Shown here: piece after piece, positions 1 to 4,991 of the stretch
Layout of the letters: each line of letters opens with the position of its first letter
How positions within the stretch are numbered: the stretch's first letter is position 1
Assembly: GCA_030669485.1 (NCBI GenBank)
Contig: DAOVDL010000045.1
Span: 1-5,567 of the forward strand
Direction of reading: 5' to 3'
Length of the DNA: 5,567 bases
From: Candidatus Bathyarchaeota archaeon
GTDB taxonomy: Archaea > Thermoproteota > Bathyarchaeia > Hecatellales > Hecatellaceae
Program-made: the position numbers and the translations under genes
Notes under the pieces: model-generated
Told to the model about the DNA's origin: nothing
The model's database searches: none
The model's input: the letters and a program-made list of their open reading frames with translations, nothing else

Positions 1-533
1 AAGACCGGATGCAGATGGTTCCCAGAATAGTGGAGAAGATTCTTCAAACCCAAGAGAAAAAGGTTCAGCAACTGGCCAAGAAATACAAGAATAGACAGGC
101 TTTTTACTTCTTGGGCCGAGGCATCAGCTCCGCAACAGCCATGGAGGGAAGGCTGAAGCTACTGGAGCTGGCATACATCCCCTGCCTAGCCTACCCGGCA
201 GGAGAGAGTAAACATGGCCCCATAAGCATCATCGAACCTGAGTTTCCAGTGATCTTCCCCTGCCCCAAGGATGACACACACAAGGTAATTATCGGAAACA
301 TCATGGAGATGAAGGCAAGAGGAGCCAGAGTAATCGGCATCATCGAGAAGGGTGATAAAGAGGTGAAAAGCCTCTTGGACAGCGCGATAGAACTTCCAGC
401 CAACATACCGGAGATACTGTCCCCCATACCCTACATAATACCCCTTCAACTCTTCGCCTACTATATGGCGTTGGAACACGGCTTCGACCCCGATAAGCCT
501 CGCAACCTAGCCAAATCGGTCACCGTACTGTGA
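1..533 (+). CDS. glmS: Glutamine--fructose-6-phosphate aminotransferase (isomerizing), C-terminal part, 5' end outside window
   Basis: GlmS makes glucosamine-6-phosphate from fructose-6-phosphate and glutamine in the cytoplasm, the entry step to UDP-GlcNAc and to archaeal surface glycans. Only the C-terminal SIS (sugar isomerase) part is present: the frame is open to the window edge, so the Met codon at position 9 is internal. Counting from that Met, FLGRG (34-38) opens the last SIS domain. EGRLKLLELAYI (46-57) carries residues matching E. coli Glu481, Lys485 and the catalytic Glu488. AGESKHGP (64-71) holds the His equivalent to His504. The C-terminal tail PRNLAKSVTV (164-173) carries the Lys equivalent to Lys603 and is a hallmark of GlmS. 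The key isomerase residues are therefore intact. The last residue is Leu where E. coli has Glu. The N-terminal glutaminase domain is expected upstream but cannot be seen. The next gene starts 28 bases on, with no clear terminator between them. Confidence 0.95.
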   Translation, partial: DRMQMVPRIVEKILQTQEKKVQQLAKKYKNRQAFYFLGRGISSATAMEGRLKLLELAYIPCLAYPAGESKHGPISIIEPEFPVIFPCPKDDTHKVIIGNIMEMKARGARVIGIIEKGDKEVKSLLDSAIELPANIPEILSPIPYIIPLQLFAYYMALEHGFDPDKPRNLAKSVTVL

Positions 534-561
534 TTAAGGTTACGCTCCCCCATGTCAAGTG

Positions 562-765
562 ATGGTGAACTTGGATCGCCTGAAGAACCTCAGAAGCTTC
601 GCGAAGTCGCTGAGGAGGAAGAGCCCAAGTCTTCTCATCTGCCCTCAGTGCGGTAGCCCAAAGATCAGACCTAACACATCTATAAGCGGCTGGCTTGTCC
701 CTGACGAATACATCTGCGACGAATGCGGATACACTGGTGCAGCGGTAGAGGTTAAAGAGGAGTGA
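562..765 (+). CDS. Small archaeal zinc ribbon protein
   Basis: This is a protein of about 67 residues with a basic N-terminal helix-like stretch rich in Lys and Arg (roughly residues 5-21) followed by one zinc ribbon. The ribbon is CPQC, a 21-residue spacer, then CDEC, giving four cysteine ligands and a treble-clef or rubredoxin-knuckle style metal site. The stretch after the first knuckle (SPKIRP, then SGWL) resembles a widespread family of tiny archaeal zinc ribbons of unknown function. A role in nucleic acid or protein binding is plausible but is inference. GTG at 559 and ATG at 562 are adjacent in frame. ATG is preferred; no usable in-frame start lies further upstream before the stop at 535-537. 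No good Shine-Dalgarno site is seen. It follows glmS by 28 bases and probably shares its transcript. It ends 11 bases from the convergent RNase gene. Confidence 0.85.
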   Translation: MVNLDRLKNLRSFAKSLRRKSPSLLICPQCGSPKIRPNTSISGWLVPDEYICDECGYTGAAVEVKEE

Positions 766-776
766 GGCGGCAGTTC

Positions 777-2087
777 TCAGTTAAGCTTATAGGTGTTCCC
801 CGCTGTGGGCGCCTCTGCCTCGAAGCCAAGCTCACTTCGCACCCACTCAGCTAGGCGCTTACAGTTCTCAGCGTCACCGTGAATCGTGTAGACCTTCGGG
901 TTGCCTTTAATTCCCTTCAGCATCGCCTCAAGTTCACTCTTCCCGCCGTGGGAGGTGAAGTCAAACCTCTCAACCTCGGCTTTCACTTTTGTGGGTTTAC
1001 CTCGAATACGGATCTTCCCTTCCTCTGTAAGGGTTCTCCCCGGTGTTCCTGGAGCTTGGAAGCTGACGAGGAAGATGGCGTTCCGCTCATGTTTGGATGC
1101 CTCTTCTACATAGAAGGCAGCTGTTCCACCTCTAAGCATCCCAGCAGGGGCAACTATCACGCCCGGCTTTCCAATGATCTCCCGCCGGTCATGCCAGTTA
1201 TTTATGCATTTTGCGTCGTTAAAGGCTCTCTGGAGAAGCTTATGGTCGCGGAAGGCCTCTGGGTGCTGAAGCATAACATCGTTGACATCACGCGCCATTC
1301 CGTCAACAACCACATCATGTTCAAAGTTGTGAGCTTTAAGTACGCATAGAATCTCTTGAGAGCGCCCCACCGCAAAGGCTGGAATAACGGCTGTGCCTCT
1401 GCGTTCAACAACCTCACGAACCCTGCTGACGAAGGCTTTCTCAACCTCAGCGCGGTCCCCATGATCATCGTTAGCATATGTAGACTCTGTTATTACACAA
1501 GTTAATTCCCCGTAGTCTTGATCTGCTTTATTCAGAAGCCTAGATTCCCTGCTGTTAACGTCTCCTGTGTAAACCAATGCATGCTTCTCATCTACGTTGA
1601 CCTTTATCTGAGCGCTACCGGGGATGTGGCCTGCCTCCATAAACTTAGCCTTCATGCCAGCAACATTGAACTCACTGTTGTAGTCAACGTTGACCCAGCA
1701 TTTCAACATCCGATTCAGATCCGCCTGCTCGTAGGGGAGATAATAACCAGTCAACTTAATGAGATCCTTCAGAAGGATCTCAGTCAAGGCCTTTGTCATC
1801 GCTGTGCCGTAGATGGGCGGCTTGCCGCCTAGATAAAACATGGGGGCGCTTCCACTGTGGTCTATGTGGGCGTGGGTGATCAGTATTCCATCAATATCTC
1901 TCGGTGGGATATGTATCGGAAATTTGGGTTCATGGTTAACTTCCACACCGTAGTCGAAGAGGATGCATCTGCCTCCTCTATACAATGCTACAGCTGACCT
2001 GCCTACTTGACCTGTTCCACCCAAAAACCTGAGCTTGATATTACTTAGATCGCCGTCGTTCAAATTAACATAACTCTGCCTTAGCAT
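777..2087 (-). CDS. aCPSF2-like beta-CASP ribonuclease (metallo-beta-lactamase fold, no KH domains)
   Basis: The protein is a zinc-dependent RNA nuclease related to eukaryotic CPSF73 and archaeal aCPSF2, acting in the cytoplasm in RNA 3' end formation or decay. Numbered from the GTG at 2090 (one residue before the chosen ATG), the metal and catalytic motifs run in order: Asp46 in FDYG (motif 1), HAHIDH 73-78 (motif 2), His155 in AGH (motif 3), Asp177 in TGD (motif 4), Glu202 in TEST (motif A), PAFAVGRSQE 237-246 opening the beta-CASP region, His381 in FTSHGG (motif B) and His404 in TIHGD (motif C). At 436 residues with no N-terminal KH extension it fits aCPSF2 rather than aCPSF1, and it lacks the inserts of RNase J. 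The usual SAHAD sequence at motif B reads TSHGG here, keeping the His. The ATG at 2087 is chosen over the adjacent GTG because ATG is the commoner start. No Shine-Dalgarno is seen, which suggests a leaderless or short-leader transcript. Confidence 0.9.
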   Translation of the reverse strand: MLRQSYVNLNDGDLSNIKLRFLGGTGQVGRSAVALYRGGRCILFDYGVEVNHEPKFPIHIPPRDIDGILITHAHIDHSGSAPMFYLGGKPPIYGTAMTKALTEILLKDLIKLTGYYLPYEQADLNRMLKCWVNVDYNSEFNVAGMKAKFMEAGHIPGSAQIKVNVDEKHALVYTGDVNSRESRLLNKADQDYGELTCVITESTYANDDHGDRAEVEKAFVSRVREVVERRGTAVIPAFAVGRSQEILCVLKAHNFEHDVVVDGMARDVNDVMLQHPEAFRDHKLLQRAFNDAKCINNWHDRREIIGKPGVIVAPAGMLRGGTAAFYVEEASKHERNAIFLVSFQAPGTPGRTLTEEGKIRIRGKPTKVKAEVERFDFTSHGGKSELEAMLKGIKGNPKVYTIHGDAENCKRLAEWVRSELGFEAEAPTAGNTYKLN

Positions 2088-2114
2088 CACTGTTGCTACG
2101 ATTTATTGGCGCCT

Positions 2115-2140
2115 CTATAAACGTGAGGAATTAAAAAGGT
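2115..2140 (-). promoter_or_regulatory. Probable TATA-type promoter of the aCPSF2-like gene
   Basis: Read on the minus strand, TTTATAG (2121-2115) is centred about 28 bases before the GTG at 2090, so transcription would begin at or just before the start codon (a leaderless message). A second A/T-rich box, CCTTTTTAA (2139-2131), lies just upstream and would give a leader of about 20 bases. Either fits archaeal promoter geometry. The choice cannot be made from sequence. Confidence 0.4.
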
Positions 2141-2176
2141 TTCCCTATGGAATTTCCCATATCCGTCACATGACGG
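2140..2176. promoter_or_regulatory. Cluster of short dyads upstream of the RNase promoter, possible operator
   Basis: Three symmetric elements sit side by side. TATGG (2146-2150) pairs with CCATA (2157-2161); within it lies the near-palindrome GGAATTTCC (2149-2157). Then comes CCGTCA-CA-TGACGG (2163-2176), a perfect 6-base dyad with a 2-base centre. The 2-base centre is too tight for an RNA hairpin, so a DNA-binding dimer site is the more natural reading. The word TTTCCC also repeats directly at 2140-2145 and 2153-2158, 13 bases apart. Location just upstream of the TATA-like boxes suits an activator or repressor site. The regulator is unknown. Confidence 0.3.
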
Positions 2177-2190
2177 TGCCTCATAACTGA

Positions 2191-2323
2191 AAATATAGAG
2201 CTGCATTGGAAAAGATGTGCTAGGCAGAGGTAAACCTTGAGACATCTATCTCTACATTAAAAGTATTCGTTTTCACGCCGTAGGTAAAAGCACATCGTGC
2301 TTTCTCCCATTTCAATCTTTTTT
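2191..2323 (+). other. Possible small transcript unit in the divergent intergenic region (TATA-like box to hairpin and T run)
   Basis: The 312 bases between the two divergent genes contain no convincing coding frame. On the plus strand there is a TATA-like AAATATAG at 2191-2198, which would place a transcription start near 2221. About 65 bases later comes a 7-bp hairpin (AAAGCAC 2287-2293, loop ATC, GTGCTTT 2297-2303), and a run of six T at 2318-2323. Together these could delimit a small RNA of about 100 bases, or the hairpin could simply insulate the downstream promoter. No tRNA fold and no clean C/D box pair were found inside. This is speculative. Confidence 0.15.
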
Positions 2324-2358
2324 AATGGAACAGTCAAACAGGAGGTAGATTGCCTAAT

Positions 2359-2367
2359 CTTAAATAG
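2359..2367 (+). promoter_or_regulatory. TATA-like box upstream of the DUF2124-like gene
   Basis: CTTAAATAG resembles the archaeal TATA box consensus. It is centred about 36 bases before the ATG at 2400, predicting a start of transcription near 2390 and a leader of about 10 bases. The leader has no Shine-Dalgarno site. A GGAGGT word at 2341-2346 lies upstream of this box and is too far from the start codon to serve it. Confidence 0.4.
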
Positions 2368-2399
2368 CTTCATTGCAATATGAGATTTTATGATTTCAT

Positions 2400-2906
2400 A
2401 TGCTTGCAGGGGATATTGTATCTAAGGATACAGGTGTTGGGGGGTTAATCAGGTCCTTCCGGAAGATTATGTCTGAAATTGAGTTGAAGAATAAATCCCT
2501 TGCTTTTATAGGCTCACCATCGCTATGTCTCCCATTTGCAGAATTGTTGGCATATGGTGTGAAGGACTCAGGGCTTAGGATGTGTTTCATCCCCAACGTT
2601 TCTAAAGAGAAGGCTCGAAGCCTTAAGCCCGATGAGGGATACGGATTTCAGCTAGGTGACAAGGTACGCTTAGGGAAGTTTGGAGCAGTTGTGATTCTTG
2701 GAGGACTTGCTATGCCAAATTCACCTATTGGGGCAGAGGGCATAAGCAGGTTACTTCCAGAGCTTCTAGAGAAGGAGGGTAAAGTCATCGGAGTCTGCTT
2801 TATGGAGATATTCGGCAGGGTCGGCTGGGATAAGAAAGTGAACTTCGATTACATAATCGACACAGCAATAGATCCTGTAAGGGCCCTGAAGACCAGCATC
2901 AGTTAA
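2400..2906 (+). CDS. DUF2124-like conserved archaeal protein of unknown function
   Basis: The 168-residue soluble protein has no signal peptide or membrane segment. The pattern recalls the archaeal DUF2124 family, recognised from memory of its conserved blocks: a GSPSLCLPFAELLAYGV block (38-54) carrying Cys43, FIPN (63-66), a hydrophobic strand and turn VVILGGLAMPNS (97-108), and the C-terminal block IGVCFMEIFGRVGWD (130-144) followed by FDYIID (149-154). The alternating strands with Gly-rich turns suggest a Rossmann-like alpha/beta fold, perhaps binding a nucleotide or cofactor, but no catalytic motif can be named. Cys43, Cys62 and Cys133 are the cysteines. ATG at 2400 is the start because an in-frame TGA lies at 2391-2393. 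The gene stands alone between a divergent RNase gene and a convergent flavoprotein gene, so context gives no pathway. Confidence 0.75.
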   Translation: MLAGDIVSKDTGVGGLIRSFRKIMSEIELKNKSLAFIGSPSLCLPFAELLAYGVKDSGLRMCFIPNVSKEKARSLKPDEGYGFQLGDKVRLGKFGAVVILGGLAMPNSPIGAEGISRLLPELLEKEGKVIGVCFMEIFGRVGWDKKVNFDYIIDTAIDPVRALKTSIS

Positions 2907-2942
2907 AGATCTTTTAAACGCTGTAACAAAATCCGGATCTTA

Positions 2943-2976
2943 AGTGTAGACTAGATTTAAAATCGAACTATACACT
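2943..2976. terminator. Hairpin between convergent genes, possible bidirectional terminator
   Basis: AGTGTA (2943-2948) pairs with TACACT (2971-2976). After a 3-base bulge on the left arm, TAG (2952-2954) pairs with CTA (2968-2970), around an A/T-rich loop. It lies 36 bases after the DUF2124-like stop and 56 bases beyond the end of the opposing flavoprotein gene, where both transcripts should stop. No long T run follows directly, although short T runs occur at 2912-2915 and 3016-3019. Archaeal termination relies mainly on T-rich tracts, so the call is tentative. Confidence 0.3.
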
Positions 2977-3032
2977 GACATCTGTTGGCCCAAGGAGGAT
3001 CTGGCTTTCCCCCGATTTTAACACAGGGACAA

Positions 3033-3446
3033 TTAAACTATTCTTTTTCCTGCATCTGGACCTGCTTTGAGGCTGTAAACCTCGCCGATCTTCACTAGAA
3101 CTGCAGCTTTTGTCTTGAACTGGGGTCTCAAAGAATGAACCCAAGCTACGGCTTCATCGTACATGGGTCCCGAGGTGAATATTGAGGCAGATCCTTTAAC
3201 TTGATAGCCGTTTCTCGTCTCTTGATCCCAGAAAGCTACAGTAACCTGCGGGTTTTCTTCAAGGTTCTTCCTCGTTTTCAGAAAGAAGTTGTCAGCTATG
3301 AGTATGTGCTCATCGTCAACCAGTTTTGCAAACCTAACGGGCACGGCGTTGGGGGCACCGTCCCCACTAGCTGTTCCTACAACTAAGGTATATTTCGGTG
3401 TTGCTTTCTCCAAAACGGCCTTGACTTCATTAGGTAGGTTAACCAT
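3033..3446 (-). CDS. Pyridoxamine 5'-phosphate oxidase-like FMN-binding split-barrel protein
   Basis: This 137-residue cytoplasmic protein has the layout of the small FMN-binding split-barrel superfamily. The first beta hairpin is LVVGTASGDGAPNAVPVRF (21-39), the strand HILIAD (47-52) follows, then the conserved helix entry KTRKNLEENPQVTVAFWD (57-74), and GYQVKGSASI (80-89). The lysine/arginine and NP-x-V pattern around 57-70 normally lines the flavin phosphate site. True PNPOx enzymes are longer and carry a C-terminal substrate tail absent here. A flavoredoxin-like, F420/FMN-dependent reductase or general flavin-binding role is more likely than vitamin B6 synthesis; substrate unknown. The ATG at 3446 is preceded by a weak GGTG Shine-Dalgarno-like word 5 bases upstream. 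A minus-strand TATA-like TTTATT around 3479-3484 fits a leader of about 10 bases. Confidence 0.85.
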   Translation of the reverse strand: MVNLPNEVKAVLEKATPKYTLVVGTASGDGAPNAVPVRFAKLVDDEHILIADNFFLKTRKNLEENPQVTVAFWDQETRNGYQVKGSASIFTSGPMYDEAVAWVHSLRPQFKTKAAVLVKIGEVYSLKAGPDAGKRIV

Positions 3447-3477
3447 CCTGACACCGTGTAATGTTGACTGATGGGTT

Positions 3478-3487
3478 AATAAAGTTT
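3478..3487 (-). promoter_or_regulatory. TATA-like box of the flavin-binding protein gene
   Basis: On the minus strand the sequence AAACTTTATT lies at 3487-3478, with its centre about 36 bases before the ATG at 3446. Transcription would start near 3456, giving a leader of about 10 bases that can hold the weak GGTG ribosome site. An additional A/T-rich stretch further upstream (3493-3500) could serve instead. Confidence 0.35.
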
Positions 3488-3505
3488 AACGGATAAAATT
3501 CGATC

Positions 3506-3511
3506 AAAAAA
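3506..3511 (-). terminator. Oligo-T tract downstream of pyrC
   Basis: Read on the minus strand, six consecutive T lie about 40 bases past the pyrC stop codon (3550-3552), with another T4 run at 3498-3495. Archaeal RNA polymerase can terminate at oligo-T without a hairpin, so this is a reasonable pyrC terminator before the flavoprotein promoter. The AAAATTCG word (plus strand) containing it occurs twice, at 3495-3502 and 3508-3515. Confidence 0.35.
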
Positions 3512-3549
3512 TTCGGTTTAAATATATCGTTGGGTTGAAGGTCAATACG

Positions 3550-4893
3550 CTACCTAAACTGCAGGATGTGCCCTGAGCCCGGTGTTGCTGTTACCTCCCC
3601 GCCGTCGAAGATGGGGGTACCGCCGACGAAGGTCTTCTCAACTCTGCCCACCACCTCGATGCCCTTAAAGGGGGAGTATTTGGCTTTAGAGTGGAAGGTC
3701 GCTGGGTTAACTCTGTAGGTCTGCTTCATATTCACGACAGCTAGATCTGCATCCTTGCCAGGTTGGATATCTCCCTTAGAGGCTAGGCGGAAGATCTCCG
3801 CAGGCCTCTGACTGAGCAGCTTAACGACATCGACCAGACTTAACTCCCCTTTAGTCACCCTTGTCAGGAGAAGCGGCAGGGTTGTCTCCAGCCCCGGGCA
3901 TCCCGCCGGGGTCTCCCATATGCTGTCTCTCTCCTTCTCTATGGGTGAGTGAGGTGCATGGTCACTGGCAACTATGTCGATGAGGCCTGATCTGAGCATC
4001 TCCCAGAGCTTCAATCGCTGTTTCTTCCGCCTAGCAGGGGGGTCTGTGAGAGCGAGGCCTCCTAACCTACTTGCCTCCTCCGCGTCGAGGAATAGGTGAT
4101 GAGGTGTCGCTTCGCAGGTGATGTATGGGTACCTCCCCCTAGCCTCCGCAAGCAGGTTCACTGTTGCCGGGGAGCTTACGTGGCAGAAGTGAACTCGATG
4201 TTGTTCTCCAAGATGTCTGAGAACTCTTTCCACAGCCTTGACCTCGCATTCCTCACTGTGAGCCTTCGTGTAGTCAGAGAATGTGTTTTTAGAGGAATTT
4301 CTAAGTGTGGCTGCCGCGGTCTCAACCATCCCTCTATCCTCCGCATGGACTGCCACAATTCTACCCAACCCTGCAGCCTCAGCAAGTGCCTTCTCAAGGG
4401 TGATGTCATCCTCTAAGTTTAGTTTGCCCCAAGGCAGTTGAAGGTGGGCTTTGAAACCCACTGCACCAAGCTCTGTTAAGGACTTAAATTCCTTGAAGGT
4501 GGAGGGGAAGGCAGCGTAGAAGCCAAGGTTGACGATGGTCTTTGATCTTGCACTCTGAATCTTCTCTTTCAGCCTCTGAGCTGAATCTGTAATTGGCTCT
4601 GTGTTAGGCATATCGAGGACTGTGGTGAAGCCCCCCGCTGCGGCTGCACAGGTTCCGGTGTAGAAGTCTTCCTTATAGGCTAGCTGCATATCTCGGAGGT
4701 GCACATGCCCATCGATCAGTCCCGGCAGAACTACAAGACCCTTAATATCGATCCTCTGACTGCTCTTGGGGAGGCTGGGCTCCTTCCCCAGTTTCACGAC
4801 CTTACCTTCATCGATGGAGATGCAGCCTTCCTTAAGCTGTCCCTCGGTCAGTATCTTGGCGTTAAGGATGTTCAGGTCAACAGGCACTTCCAC
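3550..4893 (-). CDS. pyrC: Dihydroorotase
   Basis: PyrC closes N-carbamoyl-L-aspartate to dihydroorotate, the third step of de novo UMP synthesis, in the cytoplasm. The 447-residue protein is an amidohydrolase with the expected zinc ligands: HVH 63-65 in GLIDGHVHLRD, Lys148 in VGFKAHL (candidate carboxylated bridging lysine), His183 in VAVHAED, His238 in HFCHVSSP and Asp311 in ASDHAPH. Arg67 and Asn97 (in DMPNTEP) match the dihydroorotase substrate-carboxylate contacts, which favours it over hydantoinase or allantoinase. A C-terminal DADLAVV block (381-387) returns the chain to the N-terminal beta domain. The common HLREPG sequence reads HLRDMQ here. The start is GTG at 4893; a second GTG at 4887 is 7 bases after a GGGGT word (4899-4895) and may be the true start. 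It lies 98 bases downstream of the CBS/zinc-ribbon gene on the same strand. Confidence 0.9.
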   Translation of the reverse strand: MEVPVDLNILNAKILTEGQLKEGCISIDEGKVVKLGKEPSLPKSSQRIDIKGLVVLPGLIDGHVHLRDMQLAYKEDFYTGTCAAAAGGFTTVLDMPNTEPITDSAQRLKEKIQSARSKTIVNLGFYAAFPSTFKEFKSLTELGAVGFKAHLQLPWGKLNLEDDITLEKALAEAAGLGRIVAVHAEDRGMVETAAATLRNSSKNTFSDYTKAHSEECEVKAVERVLRHLGEQHRVHFCHVSSPATVNLLAEARGRYPYITCEATPHHLFLDAEEASRLGGLALTDPPARRKKQRLKLWEMLRSGLIDIVASDHAPHSPIEKERDSIWETPAGCPGLETTLPLLLTRVTKGELSLVDVVKLLSQRPAEIFRLASKGDIQPGKDADLAVVNMKQTYRVNPATFHSKAKYSPFKGIEVVGRVEKTFVGGTPIFDGGEVTATPGSGHILQFR

Positions 4894-4938
4894 TACCCCA
4901 AGATGTGTAGGGTTTCCACTCAGATAGATTTAGGCCTT

Positions 4939-4991
4939 ACCGCTATATCTAAACCGCTAAACTCCCTCAGTGGGAAAAATTTCGGCGGTTT
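4939..4991 (-). promoter_or_regulatory. pyrC upstream region with TATA-like box and repeated ACCGCTA words
   Basis: On the minus strand TTTAGATATAG (about 4953-4943) resembles a TATA box and would start pyrC transcription near 4921, leaving a leader of about 30 bases. The plus-strand word ACCGCTA occurs at 4939-4945 and again at 4953-4959, one copy on each side of the box. AAACCGC (4951-4957) also forms a 7-base inverted repeat with GCGGTTT (4985-4991), which abuts the stop codon of the CBS gene. The spacing of 14 between direct copies is just over one helical turn, so a regulator site overlapping the promoter is possible. pyrC therefore seems able to be transcribed apart from the CBS gene. 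Confidence 0.35.

Noticed and set aside
186..479. Minus-strand open frames opposite glmS
   Set aside because: They overlap the conserved catalytic residues of the glmS isomerase domain and encode nothing recognisable.
879..1349. A 156-codon plus-strand open frame opposite the RNase gene
   Set aside because: It lies wholly inside the well-supported nuclease gene on the other strand, and its translation shows no recognisable domain. It is an antisense shadow, like the one at 1518-1832.
2123..2190. A possible C/D box sRNA using GTGAGGA (2123-2129), ATGACGG (2170-2176) and CTGA (2187-2190)
   Set aside because: The C-like boxes deviate from RTGATGA, there is no convincing D' box, and the first box overlaps the promoter of the divergent gene.
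2341..2368. A GGAGGT word followed by a TTG codon, possible leader peptide
   Set aside because: The frame beginning at TTG 2350 closes after five sense codons and has no following attenuator structure. The word is also upstream of the likely TATA box, so it would not be transcribed.
4096..4416. Plus- and minus-strand open frames inside pyrC (4096-4416 and 4176-4409)
   Set aside because: Both fall inside the metal-site region of dihydroorotase, lack recognisable motifs and are explained by the composition of the real gene.
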